From Streptomyces sp. SCSIO 30461 (GTDB lineage: Bacteria > Actinomycetota > Actinomycetes > Streptomycetales > Streptomycetaceae): a stretch of 64,000 nt of DNA. Made by a program: the position numbers and the translations under genes. Below the pieces are notes generated by a model. The model did no database searches and was not told the origin of the DNA. It saw only the letters and a list, made by a program, of their open reading frames with translations. Of this stretch, positions 25,401-33,042 are shown one piece after another. Where the stretch lies: contig NZ_CP146101.1 of assembly GCF_037023745.1 (NCBI RefSeq), positions 5,596,001 to 5,660,000 of the forward strand, written 5' to 3'. How positions within the stretch are numbered: position 1 is the stretch's first letter; each line of letters begins with the position of its first letter.

Positions 25401-28033
25401 CCGGTGGTCAGGAGCGCGATCTCGTCGTGGGCGACAAGATCTCGGATCTGCACGGCAACAAGGGTGTGATCTCGCTGATCGTCGACCGGGGCATGCTTCT
25501 GCAGGACGCACGGGAGCAGGATGTCGTCGAAGAGGTCAGCTGGTTCCGGGCCAACCCGGGCCTGGACGTGGTGATGAGCCCGTTCAGCCTGATCTCCCGG
25601 CGCAACGCGGGCTCGGCGCGCGAGCTGATGAGCGGGAATGTCTCCGACCTGCGCTCCCCTAACGGAGAACTGCGGCCGAGTGCCCTGGGTGAGATGCGCT
25701 TCGTGGTCACCCATATGGCCGTCGACGAGAAGACGAAGATCTACGACGACGAGCAGGTGCGTGCCGGTAAGGGCCGTAAGGCATCCTCGCAGCTGGCCTG
25801 GGCGCTGCAGTCTCAGAACTGCCCGTCGATCATGCGCGAGTTCTACGGCCACAACAGCGGGGCCGAGTCGAACCTGCGCGAGTGCCTGCTGGTGACCGGC
25901 ATGGACATGGACGCTGACGGCACACTGCGGGTGATCGGCCAGGCCGAGGACCTCGACGAGCGCCCCGAGCGCCGGTTCATCCCGATGCCCGAGCTGATGC
26001 GCACCCAGCCGCGCAAGGAGGGTCAGCTCCCGGGGCTCAACGCCACGGCGATGCGCAAATCCTTCGGCGATCTCATCGGCGACCGCGGCGGCGACATGGA
26101 GATCCCGTTTCCGCTCACGTATCCGACCGGTGAGCAGACCGAGATGGTGAGTGCGAGCTCGTGGAAGCTGCCGGTGATGTCCTCGCATCTGCGCAGTGGT
26201 CAGGAGTTCGAGGACGGGTCCTCCGTCACTCACGACCACACCCGCAGCTATCAGGACGTCTTCGTCGCGGCCTGCCGCTACCGCTACATGGCCGAGCAGC
26301 TGACCGGCCAGCGTCTGCCTGCGGAGAAGCGTGCCGAGGTGCGTCGCGACATGAGCGAGTCGGTCTCGCGCGCTCAGCGCGCCTTCGAGGCGATCACGAC
26401 CGAGGTGCAGAACCGGGTGCTGACAGGCAAGAACAACATCTTCAAGACCGGGCTGATGGCCTCGCGGCTGACCGACTCGGCGACGATGGTGTGGACCTCA
26501 GATCCACGGCTGGATGTCGACCAGGTTGCGCTCAGCTCGGTCAAGGCCGAGCAGCTGGGGCTGGCCGAGGGCGAACACGCGCTGGTGTGGCGTGACCCGG
26601 TGCTCCGTGACGCCGGCGTGCGCTACATGCGGGTCGCGATCGACGACCGGCTCACCGGTGCCGCGATCAACCCGGTGATGGACGCTTGCTTCGACGGCGA
26701 CTTCGACGGCGACGCCGTCGCCGTGGTGAAGTTGCACAGCGAAGCCGCGAAGGCCGAGGCCCTGGCGAAGCTCTCGGTGCCGGCCAACCTGTTGGACACC
26801 GGAGTGGTCAAGGGCGACGGCTCGCACCCGCTCGCCATGCAGGTCTCGCTGGACACCCAGGTCGCGCTCTCCAAGGACGCCGGACTGGCCGATGAGCTGG
26901 AGAGTTCGCGGAACGAGGCGAACCGGCTCCGGCTGCAGGCACTCACCGGCGCACAGGGGCCGGGGGACATCAAGCTCGCCCAGCAGGTCGTGACGGAGGA
27001 GCTGAGCGGGCTGTACCGCCAGGCGCAGCGTGGCGAGTTCGGTGCGGCACTGACGTTCTCGGATCGCGAGGCGCACCTGCAGAGCGTGCGCGAGGTCTGT
27101 GTCGAGACCGGCGCCAAGGGGAGCGAGAAGAAGCTCACCGACTACGCCCGGAACCTGGGCGATGCGCAGGGCACGCCCGGCATCACGCAAGCCGACCAGG
27201 AAGCCTCCATGTTCGCCACGGCGATCAAGGCCCACGGCACCGGCCTGGGCGGCTCGTTCAGCCAGCGCGCCGTACGCGCGCTGCGCGGCGAGGACCTCAA
27301 GGCCGTCCTGGAGGTCACCTACCCGGTGACCCAGTCGATCCTGCAGGCCAAGCACGACGCCGCCGAGGCCCGGCACAAGTACGCGATGCTCCAGGGCCCC
27401 GGCCGCGATCTCTGGAGGGGCCGCAGCATCGAGCGCGTCGGCCCGGGCCAGTGGCGCACGGCATTCCTCGACGGTGAGCCCGTCCAGGCTACGGCCGAGG
27501 AGTGGGAGAAGCAGTTCATTGAGTTCTACGAGTCCAAGGAGGGCTTCGCAGTCACGGTCAACCCGGACTATGTGGCCCGCGTGGCAAAGGCGCTGGAGGA
27601 CCCGAGAACCGGGCTCATCCGCAACCTCGAAGAGGACCCGTCGCTGCGGGGCACCGTGATGGACCGGATGGCCTATGGTGGCGCGTTCGCCGACCTGGTC
27701 GAGGCAGCCAAGAACCGCGAGAGTGTCTACGACGGCGAGAAGAACGAGCAGTTCGCGGCCTTGGGGACTCGGAAGGCCCGAGCGGAGATGTCCCGGCAGC
27801 TCGAACAGCTGGGCTCCGGCGAGACGCGCAGTCTGGACAGCGCTGCGATTGCCGTCGATGACTCGGTGGTCAAGCCCGACGTGATCTCTCAGGACGCGGA
27901 GGCCTCGCGCACCCGCGGCTCGCATCGCCGCTCTGCGCATGCCGTGCGTGTGGGCGCCTCGCGCCCGGTCTACACGCCGAGTATCGAGATCGATCAGCCA
28001 CAGGGCAACGACGACTACGGGGTGGGGTACTGA
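22487..28033 (+). CDS. Single-chain RNA polymerase: beta-like and beta-prime-like catalytic cores fused in one protein
   Basis: Predicted DNA-dependent RNA polymerase of the multisubunit (two double-psi beta-barrel) type. The beta-like core shows YDPFDRQQMTASTIMQSSEV (about 918-937), then GDKISDLHGNKG (982-993), whose K984 and K992 are 8 residues apart like the catalytic pair of E. coli beta, and VMSPFSLISRRNAG (about 1029). The beta-prime-like core shows LTGKNNIFKTGLMASR (about 1311), HALVWRDPVLRDAGV and the metal-binding DFDGD at 1405-1409. GTGLGGSFSQRAVRAL (about 1585) could be the trigger-loop region. Both cores lie in one 1848-aa chain, much shorter than separate actinobacterial beta plus beta-prime. 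The first 850 residues are hardly recognisable. No alpha, omega or sigma homologue is seen nearby. The ATG follows AGGAGG. Related logic: SPbeta YonO, yeast killer-plasmid polymerases. Confidence 0.88.
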   Translation: MKKAHGLRGYFYEYVYYKAVEQAREQAGQVVPISQAKEIRARIDEILGQRGTALADPRLGVTDCLSAIDQAFAEKVSDYEPQFGDHSPQNERYQQSQREFTRVTGVGARVDPKSARLPISPYDPDWSERATVKRAGTALVYLPDETIARVAGGEVETLADPRRGNMVLWRIDNEGKPFEAGRAMTNDDAAGLTALMDKMSRQEYDQVREWVIDGGRDPQTNRVDRNRFMSQRAVERSAALLEELKAQGVSYEVMRDREPGQIKAKIARTGMEIRLTDARQEGYAGARIYDNGTVLRYSTNYRVPGGVAVYSPSPAEAVQLLRFAQGHRVERTDLPGHAVGETGTTHQERGRGRTVVDVPDSYHVDRETMFVVGDYVAPGESGPRPGSKVMLRRDAKNRSLPAFFVDAEPAEAYAKAAVESARANLQAALGVEDLIARAEAELERTGGHLDAIEPPEYSADSEIAAIQRSYWDVLTGAHSDLLRPGATEEMYQERLEKIGELQADEAPDMGNLVYSGTVVEKVRQHAEDVPFELIGTWEAEPHDVDGEWVDQRFNPERVARYMTSPTGQWSNLDNLASALRRCGIPPVEMMGSTFQTTRFKDRLVRFDAERCVPIADHESAFIRRIGITVRESIERNAATVSEILVDEQGVIRWSGEKLRRDGKGTPISGEIGQVFDVGEYGEITTAFASGQNALIVPGYEATITAQAPGEAPTSVEERTRLRGYEQLMHERIQYQIAGDLIAGRSETGEPSSLNAVYSQLYGTKHPVDFIERATTYRLDESTGEIKAHLDQWTAAILRTEARRVRYPNEIKAGSTVYAEYRAQRDRTDPADDNRFDAWRLTGGRNMTVLTGKDRNNVAAPSGYFDPVMTGGATNQGIVRYLTTQAQVDADGRIVPGDESVAGQRAPLMALPELETLQYDPFDRQQMTASTIMQSSEVTQPTGTALMTFGGWTADDPIVVSKEFAERHRIRGAGGQERDLVVGDKISDLHGNKGVISLIVDRGMLLQDAREQDVVEEVSWFRANPGLDVVMSPFSLISRRNAGSARELMSGNVSDLRSPNGELRPSALGEMRFVVTHMAVDEKTKIYDDEQVRAGKGRKASSQLAWALQSQNCPSIMREFYGHNSGAESNLRECLLVTGMDMDADGTLRVIGQAEDLDERPERRFIPMPELMRTQPRKEGQLPGLNATAMRKSFGDLIGDRGGDMEIPFPLTYPTGEQTEMVSASSWKLPVMSSHLRSGQEFEDGSSVTHDHTRSYQDVFVAACRYRYMAEQLTGQRLPAEKRAEVRRDMSESVSRAQRAFEAITTEVQNRVLTGKNNIFKTGLMASRLTDSATMVWTSDPRLDVDQVALSSVKAEQLGLAEGEHALVWRDPVLRDAGVRYMRVAIDDRLTGAAINPVMDACFDGDFDGDAVAVVKLHSEAAKAEALAKLSVPANLLDTGVVKGDGSHPLAMQVSLDTQVALSKDAGLADELESSRNEANRLRLQALTGAQGPGDIKLAQQVVTEELSGLYRQAQRGEFGAALTFSDREAHLQSVREVCVETGAKGSEKKLTDYARNLGDAQGTPGITQADQEASMFATAIKAHGTGLGGSFSQRAVRALRGEDLKAVLEVTYPVTQSILQAKHDAAEARHKYAMLQGPGRDLWRGRSIERVGPGQWRTAFLDGEPVQATAEEWEKQFIEFYESKEGFAVTVNPDYVARVAKALEDPRTGLIRNLEEDPSLRGTVMDRMAYGGAFADLVEAAKNRESVYDGEKNEQFAALGTRKARAEMSRQLEQLGSGETRSLDSAAIAVDDSVVKPDVISQDAEASRTRGSHRRSAHAVRVGASRPVYTPSIEIDQPQGNDDYGVGY

Positions 28034-28034
28034 G

Positions 28035-29774
28035 GTGGCACAGCGCATGGAACTGGGAACGGGACCCGCGGGCCGCCCGCGCGCGACCAAGGTGCTTCCG
28101 GTGGACGACGATCGGCAGCAGGCCGACGAACCGCAGAGCAGCGCTTACGCCTACTGGAACTCACGCTCGGACGAGCCGATCGACGCCGAGGTGATCGACG
28201 AGCCCGGACCGGAGGACACAGACGGTTCGCGCGCCTGGCGCGAGCGGCTCCGGGACCGCGCGCGCGGGTTCTTCGGCGCGAAGACCCAGGAGCGGATGGC
28301 CGACCGCGAGCGCGTGCACTGGATCGACGTCGACCGGGCCGAGGACGAGACCGAGGGCCTGGACCAGCGCGAGCAGCTGCTCAAGCTCCGGGCGGAGACG
28401 CGGCTGGCCGGCGAGAAGTACATGGCCTCACTGCGGGACTCGAGGCTGCTGGTGCCCGGCTTCAACGACGAGGAACGGACGCAGGAGCTCGGCGTCATGC
28501 ACCACGTCTACATGCAGATGATGATGCAGTCGTGTCTCAAGCCGCTCTCGCGCGGAGTGAATGCCAACTCGATCATCCAGGCCGTCGGCATGGTGATGAC
28601 GATGCGGATGCTCGCCCCGGACTTCAAGAAGGAGATGGACAGCTACCTCCAGCCCCTCAAGGACAAGATCCAGGAGCGCATCGACACCAGGACCCGCGGC
28701 ATGGTCGCCTCTGCCGAGAGCGGCATCGCGTGCCGGCAGAGGATCTTCAAGGACGTGCCGAGCGACGCCCGGCGCGAGCGCCTCGTCGGCAGCACGGATC
28801 CGCGTGATCACCTGACGAAGAAGTGGCGCAAGCGCTTCGACGCCATGCAGCACCGTGAGCGCGGCCACCGGGAGATGTTCACCCCGGATTCGGCAGCCAT
28901 GACCGAGGTCGCGCTCATGGAGAACGTCTTCTGGAAGATGCGTGAGCCAGGCGCAGACGCCGGCCTGATCCGCGACAGCTACCGGGCGATGCGCAAGCGG
29001 CTGCACGAGCAGATGAGTGAAGACGGCCTGGAGCGCCAGGAGGTCGTCCAGCGCGCGCGAATGATCATCGGCGAGCGGATGGAGTACGAGCCCGAGCTGC
29101 GCACGATGTTCAACGGCGTGGCCCACGGCCGGATCGTCAAGGCCCCTGCGCACGAGGAGCGGATCGCGGGCTCGGACAGAGTCCGCACGGTCTGGAGCGG
29201 GGAGTTCGACGACCAGCTGGGCCAGCGTCTGCCTGAGGACGGGATGTTCACGCTGCGCCGGCCCATGGACGCGGACGCCCACCAGGTCCAGCTCGCCGAG
29301 ACAATGAAGACCTCGATGCTCGACGCGCTAGGCCGCGGCGATCAGGAGGGCTACGGGGGCAACATGCTCGGCTACCTGGTCGGCTTCGCAGCACAGAAGC
29401 AGGGCTTGGACACCAGCGGGCTGCCCGACATGCTCCAGCACCGCCTGGACCAGTCCGAGGTGATGATCGCGAGCATGGACATCGACGGCCTGCCGCCCGA
29501 GGAGCAGCAGCGGGTCTATTCCAACGCCTACGTCGACGCGATGGAGGCAGTGAACGAGAAGTACCCGGATCTCGAGGCCGAGCTGAAGCAGAGCCTCGGA
29601 GAGAACTGGCAGCAGACGCTGCAGACGGCGGTCAACGACCCAGGTGCCTTCTTCGAGGAGCAGCGGCTCAAGCCGCGGTCGCGCCCTACCGGCCCGTCGT
29701 CCGAGCAGGAGGCCGGCCCGCAGAACGAGAGCCCGAACGCTGAGGCCGATGCCGAGGACTACCAGCCCGCCTGA
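28035..29774 (+). CDS. Unknown 579-aa protein coupled to the RNA polymerase gene
   Basis: The GTG at 28035 begins 2 bases after the polymerase stop, so the two are almost certainly co-translated; an ATG 12 bases later is the alternative. Residues 1-95 are charged and likely disordered; about 100-540 is predominantly helical with many Arg/Glu/Met (RQRIFKDVPSDARRERL, QVQLAETMKTSMLDALG), and the end is acidic. There is no TM helix, ATPase motif or zinc site. No family recognised. Position makes it the best candidate for a dedicated partner of the polymerase (specificity, assembly or packaging factor), which is inference only. Confidence 0.6.
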   Translation: MAQRMELGTGPAGRPRATKVLPVDDDRQQADEPQSSAYAYWNSRSDEPIDAEVIDEPGPEDTDGSRAWRERLRDRARGFFGAKTQERMADRERVHWIDVDRAEDETEGLDQREQLLKLRAETRLAGEKYMASLRDSRLLVPGFNDEERTQELGVMHHVYMQMMMQSCLKPLSRGVNANSIIQAVGMVMTMRMLAPDFKKEMDSYLQPLKDKIQERIDTRTRGMVASAESGIACRQRIFKDVPSDARRERLVGSTDPRDHLTKKWRKRFDAMQHRERGHREMFTPDSAAMTEVALMENVFWKMREPGADAGLIRDSYRAMRKRLHEQMSEDGLERQEVVQRARMIIGERMEYEPELRTMFNGVAHGRIVKAPAHEERIAGSDRVRTVWSGEFDDQLGQRLPEDGMFTLRRPMDADAHQVQLAETMKTSMLDALGRGDQEGYGGNMLGYLVGFAAQKQGLDTSGLPDMLQHRLDQSEVMIASMDIDGLPPEEQQRVYSNAYVDAMEAVNEKYPDLEAELKQSLGENWQQTLQTAVNDPGAFFEEQRLKPRSRPTGPSSEQEAGPQNESPNAEADAEDYQPA

Positions 29775-29815
29775 GGGCGATCCGAGAACACAAACAAGGA
29801 GCGCGGGGAAGGGCT

Positions 29816-30181
29816 ATGAACCAGGAACAGAATGAGGGACAGCAGGTCAGGTTCGGATCGCGTTTCGCGCGGATGTTCGGCTACGTCACGCCGGAGGACC
29901 GGAGCCGATGGGAGCAGCAGCGGGCGCAGAACAAGCCGCACGTCAACGCGATCAAGCAGGGCACAAAGTCATTGCTGGGCTCGATGATGGAGTTCGGGGA
30001 GCGCAACATCGGCGCGAAGCTCGATGCGGCCCACCGCGTGGCGGCGCAGCAGCGGTTCGAGGAATCCCACGACAAGGTCGTGAACCAGCGCCGCGATCCG
30101 AACACGCGGAACATCATCGAGTCGGTCGACTACGAACCCAAGGACGACCGGGAGGAGATCGATCCGGACCTGGAGCTCTAG
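29816..30181 (+). CDS. Unknown 121-aa charged protein downstream of the polymerase
   Basis: The ATG is preceded by AAGGAG-like bases. The product is soluble, highly charged and helical in the middle (NAIKQGTKSLLGSMMEFGER), with an acidic end (KDDREEIDPDLEL). Forty-one bases separate it from the preceding gene, so it belongs to the polymerase operon. No family recognised. Confidence 0.6.
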   Translation: MNQEQNEGQQVRFGSRFARMFGYVTPEDRSRWEQQRAQNKPHVNAIKQGTKSLLGSMMEFGERNIGAKLDAAHRVAAQQRFEESHDKVVNQRRDPNTRNIIESVDYEPKDDREEIDPDLEL

Positions 30182-30252
30182 CCGAATGGACCACGATAGC
30201 GTTGCGAACGGCACTCGATAAGCCATCCCCTCCTTTTAGACTCGCGACTTTC

Positions 30253-30280
30253 TTCGATAGACTGGTTTCCAAGCGAAACC
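30253..30280 (+). promoter_or_regulatory. Candidate promoter with inverted repeat before the HU-like gene
   Basis: TTCGA (30253-30257) runs directly into TAGACT (30258-30263), a good -10 candidate. Next to it GGTTTC-caagc-GAAACC (30264-30280) forms a 6-bp inverted repeat that could be an operator. Confidence 0.45.
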
Positions 30281-30313
30281 GCGGCATGAAGGACGACAGG
30301 ACAGGGTGCAGGC

Positions 30314-30697
30314 ATGGAGACGACGACGAATCCGCGTGTCAGTAAGCGCGAGTTCATCTCTCGGGTCGCGACTCGCAGCGAGTTGCCGGTCCGGGTGGTG
30401 AACAAGGTGTACGAGTCGCTGCTCGGTGAACTCACGGGCGCGGTCAGCTGCGGGGAGACGGTCGTGCTCACGAGCTTCGGCCGCTTCTACCGACAGGACC
30501 ACAAGGGCCACAAGGTCCGCTTCGGCAAGAGCAACGTCGACGACTACGTGGTGCTGAAGTTCTCCGCGTCGAGCAGCTTCAACCGCCGGCTCGGCGGCGA
30601 GGAGGACGAGATCTCACCGGAGACCTACGGGATGATCGAGGATGCCGACGAGTTCGAGAACGCCATTGAGGATCGTGAGCTACAGGCCGCATCGTAG
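30314..30697 (+). CDS. HU/IHF-family DNA-bending protein
   Basis: Small basic dimeric DNA-binding protein. The N-terminal helices (SKREFISRVATRSELPVRVV) and the VVLTSFGRFYRQDHKG segment fit the HU signature (the usual GFGTF appears as SFGRF), followed by the DNA-contacting beta arm and the FSASSSFNRRL end that corresponds to FKPGKxLK. The 127 aa exceed HU by an acidic C-terminal tail (about 95-127). It is probably used for element DNA architecture, for example at the transfer or replication origin or at promoters of the adjacent polymerase unit. It has its own promoter-like region and ends at a strong terminator. Confidence 0.8.
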   Translation: METTTNPRVSKREFISRVATRSELPVRVVNKVYESLLGELTGAVSCGETVVLTSFGRFYRQDHKGHKVRFGKSNVDDYVVLKFSASSSFNRRLGGEEDEISPETYGMIEDADEFENAIEDRELQAAS

Positions 30698-30717
30698 GCA
30701 ACGAGGAGCCAGCAGAA

Positions 30718-30761
30718 AAAGAGAACCCCCGTGATGCACAGGCATCACGGGGGTTCTCTTT
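30718..30761. terminator. Bidirectional terminator at the convergence of the two strands' gene blocks
   Basis: Perfect 17-bp stem (30721-30737 with 30742-30758, GAGAACCCCCGTGATGC / GCATCACGGGGGTTCTC), loop ACAG, flanked by A5 on the left and TTT on the right. It works on paper in both directions and lies exactly between the last + gene and the first - gene. Confidence 0.9.
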
Positions 30762-30788
30762 ATCGCGGGACGAGCCCAGTTGCGAGGC

Positions 30789-31043
30789 TCAGCCGTCGGC
30801 GATGGCAAAGATCAGCACGAGCACGATGACCGGGACGATGAGCACGCCGGTCCCGGCGAGGAGGTGCTCCCACCCCAGCGGCGAGTTGATCCAGCCCATG
30901 AAGTTGTTCCACAGGCCGGCGACGGCGCTCGTGATCGAGGCGAGGAAGCCGGTGACCCATCCGACGACGACCGCCAGGCTGACACCGCCGATCAGACTGA
31001 GGGCGATGATGGCACGAGCGCTCTTGAAGACAGTCCCGAACAT
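30789..31043 (-). CDS. Small two-TM membrane protein (84 aa)
   Basis: The ATG is preceded by AGGACGGGG. Two hydrophobic helices (about 12-36 and 61-82) are separated by a short polar stretch with WNNFMGWINSPLGW. Size and layout resemble VirB2-type pilins or small channel proteins, but there is no clear signal-peptidase site. It lies just after the bidirectional terminator, at the end of the - strand block. Confidence 0.6.
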   Translation of the reverse strand: MFGTVFKSARAIIALSLIGGVSLAVVVGWVTGFLASITSAVAGLWNNFMGWINSPLGWEHLLAGTGVLIVPVIVLVLIFAIADG

Positions 31044-31365
31044 GATGCCCCGTCCTACTTCCGGTCCTCGAAGAGCAGGATGGACGGTCGCGACGAGCGC
31101 CGCGGACAGAACCTCGTCATCCAGGTCGGCAGGCCCGGCCGGGGGTAGGAGTCAGGGGCGGGCGGCCTGCTCGTCGCGGACGGCCATGGGCAGCATGGAA
31201 GTGTTCTCCACAATCCGCATGTCTCATGAGGCATTGAGGGCGAGCATTCTGTGCTCATTCATGCGCTCGGAACAACAGCATCACCAGATGCTACAGCCTC
31301 GGCATGAGACACCAGCTCCACAAGCGTACCGTGACGCACATCACGAACCTTGCGTATGGGGTTCC
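31044..31365. other. Intergenic stretch without a convincing gene
   Basis: No open frame of credible composition. It includes ATG-rich and slightly AT-rich patches around 31200-31320. It lies between the small membrane protein and the RiPP dehydratase remnant and probably contains decayed sequence. Confidence 0.4.
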
Positions 31366-32549
31366 TCAGCCACGTGTCACGGCATCCCGTGCTGCCCGAG
31401 CCAGGATGCTCTGGGTACGAGCGGTCAGGCCGATCCGGTTCCAATGGAAGATGATGTGGCGGGCCAGGGTCGCGCGGACGCCTTGGGTGAGCTTTCCCGC
31501 CTGCGCAAGGCGCCCGAGGGTGTGCCCGGCTGCTTCTACGCCGGCGATCCAATCACCTGCGTTCGACAGAAGCCGGTTCGCCTAGAGACGCAAAGTGGGC
31601 CATGACCTGCGGCTTCATCGCCTCACGCCCGAATTGCCCGTGTCTCTAGGCGCTGACATTCCCGCTGGTCAAGGAGCTGGCGAGAGAGGCATGATTCTCT
31701 GACAATGCCACAAGATCCGAGGGTGATTCATCACCTTTCGCCACTTTTGCGGGCTTGCCTCGGCGCAGCGCGACGGGGCTCGAAACCCGCTATGTGATCG
31801 GATAGCGTGGTTGCAACGCCCCAGCATCAAGGGGCCCTTAGCGGTCGTCACCGCGCTGACCAGCAAGAATGTCAGAGCCTAGAGACACGCCCCCTCTCCA
31901 TGACCTAGTGCATCCTCCCTGGTCAGACCTCATCTTGTGACTCTAGGTGATGGGAATTCTGTCGAACCCAGGAATCAGCGATATACGCGAGGGGTCCGCT
32001 GTCGCGGATCAACGGGCTGGTGGCGCTCGCGCCCACGGTCATGAGGTGCCGGATGCGGGGTGTCATCTCCTGTAGTCGGCTCAGCGGGGCGTCGAAAGGA
32101 AGAGGCCGCATCTGTGCCGCCTGGTGCCAGATGTCGCCCTGCCCTGCCCATTCCTGTCGGGCGCTGCGGAGCAGGACGCTCATCATCAGGACGGATACCT
32201 CACGGCGGCCGATGCGCCGCTCGCCGGTTGTCGTTGCACCCTGGGTATGAAGGTAGTTGAGGATGCCCCAACTGTCGGCGTGGAACAGTGCGTGGGCGGC
32301 CTTGATCCCTTCCGGGCCGCCGAAGATGTACGTCTCCGGCTCGTAGATCGTCTCCCGCCACCTCACGATCCGTCCGTGTGCCGCTAGTTCATCGAGCGCG
32401 TGGCTGAGGTGGTTCTGCATACCGGCGAGGGTGGCCGTGTCGCCGGGCTGGCAGCGCAGGCGCCAGCATGGGGCCTTGCGGAGGAACCACCACGACTCCC
32501 GCCACCCGGCGAAAGACCAGGTCAGACAGCGAAATATGCTGGAGTATTA
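31366..32549 (-). pseudogene. Remnant of a thiopeptide/lanthipeptide dehydratase C-terminal-type protein (SpaB_C/TIGR03891-like)
   Basis: Reading leftwards from 32549, after a stop and without a start codon, the frame gives WWFLRKAPCWRLRCQPGD, RWRETIYEPETYIFGGPEG and AAHALFHADS, the typical hallmarks of the family that eliminates glutamate from glutamylated Ser/Thr or acts in thiopeptide assembly. It stops at 31923. The last part of the same domain (LAQAGKLTQGVRATLARH, HIIFHWNRIGLTARTQSIL) is found at 31366-31587 on the same strand. Between the two pieces lie about 330 bases that include a 249-bp inverted-repeat element. The N-terminus is missing, so the gene is dead: a relic of RiPP cargo. 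Part of the frame (31923-32420) is still open with an ATG. Confidence 0.7.
31640..31888. mobile_element. MITE-like element, 249 bp, with 22-bp terminal inverted repeats
   Basis: The left end GTGTCTCTAGGCGCTGACAT plus TC (31640-31661) pairs with the right end 31867-31888; 21 of 22 positions match. GCCC flanks both sides (31636-31639 and 31889-31892) as a possible 4-bp target duplication. No complete transposase fits inside; a short FPLVKELARE-like reading at the left end may be a transposase relic. A further partial end-like copy (GCCTAGAGAC) occurs at about 31580-31589. It lies inside the dehydratase remnant. Confidence 0.6.
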
Positions 32550-32975
32550 GGCCGCAGAGATGCAGCCCTTGGCCATCGCCTCGGTGACTTCCTCGCCGCT
32601 GGCGACGGCCTGGTCCAGTTGCTCGGTACACCAGCGAGTCACGTCGTCTGCCATGCCGGATCCGGGGCCCTCGCCCTTGTCAACGAGCTCGGTGGCGAGG
32701 TCCCGTCCGAAGTCGTAGTCCGCTGCTGCTTTCGTGCCCGGCTCGTAGGGGTTGCCGACGACGTAGCTGTCCGCCTTCGGCTCCGGCTCGGAGTTGCTGC
32801 CGGTGTTCGTGGTGATGAGCCAGCCGACGACCAGGACTGTCGGAATGCCCATGGTGGCGGCTGCCCACCACCAGCCCACCCCGGTTGAGGTCTTGCGCCC
32901 TACCCCGTAGGACAGCAGTGCCATCAGTGGGAGCAGGACGAGAAGGCCGAAGATGACGGCGATGCCGAGCGCCAT
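32547..32975 (-). CDS. Two-TM membrane protein of unknown function (142 aa)
   Basis: The ATG has an excellent AAAGGAGG in front. Two TM helices (about 5-25 and 37-56) are followed by a soluble acidic domain (about 60-142) with two Cys (TRWCTEQ, AKGCISA). The N-terminal end is probably outside or very short. It directly follows the large wall-hydrolase gene (67-base gap), so it is likely its membrane partner. No family recognised. Confidence 0.65.
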   Translation of the reverse strand: MALGIAVIFGLLVLLPLMALLSYGVGRKTSTGVGWWWAAATMGIPTVLVVGWLITTNTGSNSEPEPKADSYVVGNPYEPGTKAAADYDFGRDLATELVDKGEGPGSGMADDVTRWCTEQLDQAVASGEEVTEAMAKGCISAA

Positions 32976-33042
32976 GCGTGGTCCTCCTTTCCGTGAAGCC
33001 GGGGGCCGCCCGCTCGGCGGCCCCCGGCCAGATTCGCCGACC

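Noticed and set aside
22487..28033. Host rpoB/rpoC fragment or assembly artefact
   Set aside because: The frame is intact over 1848 codons, both catalytic motifs are in one chain with much shorter spacing than in host beta/beta-prime, and the surrounding motifs diverge strongly from actinobacterial sequences.
31640..31888. Complete insertion sequence with transposase
   Set aside because: The interval between the inverted ends is too short and its frames do not form a transposase; only a MITE-like element is supported.
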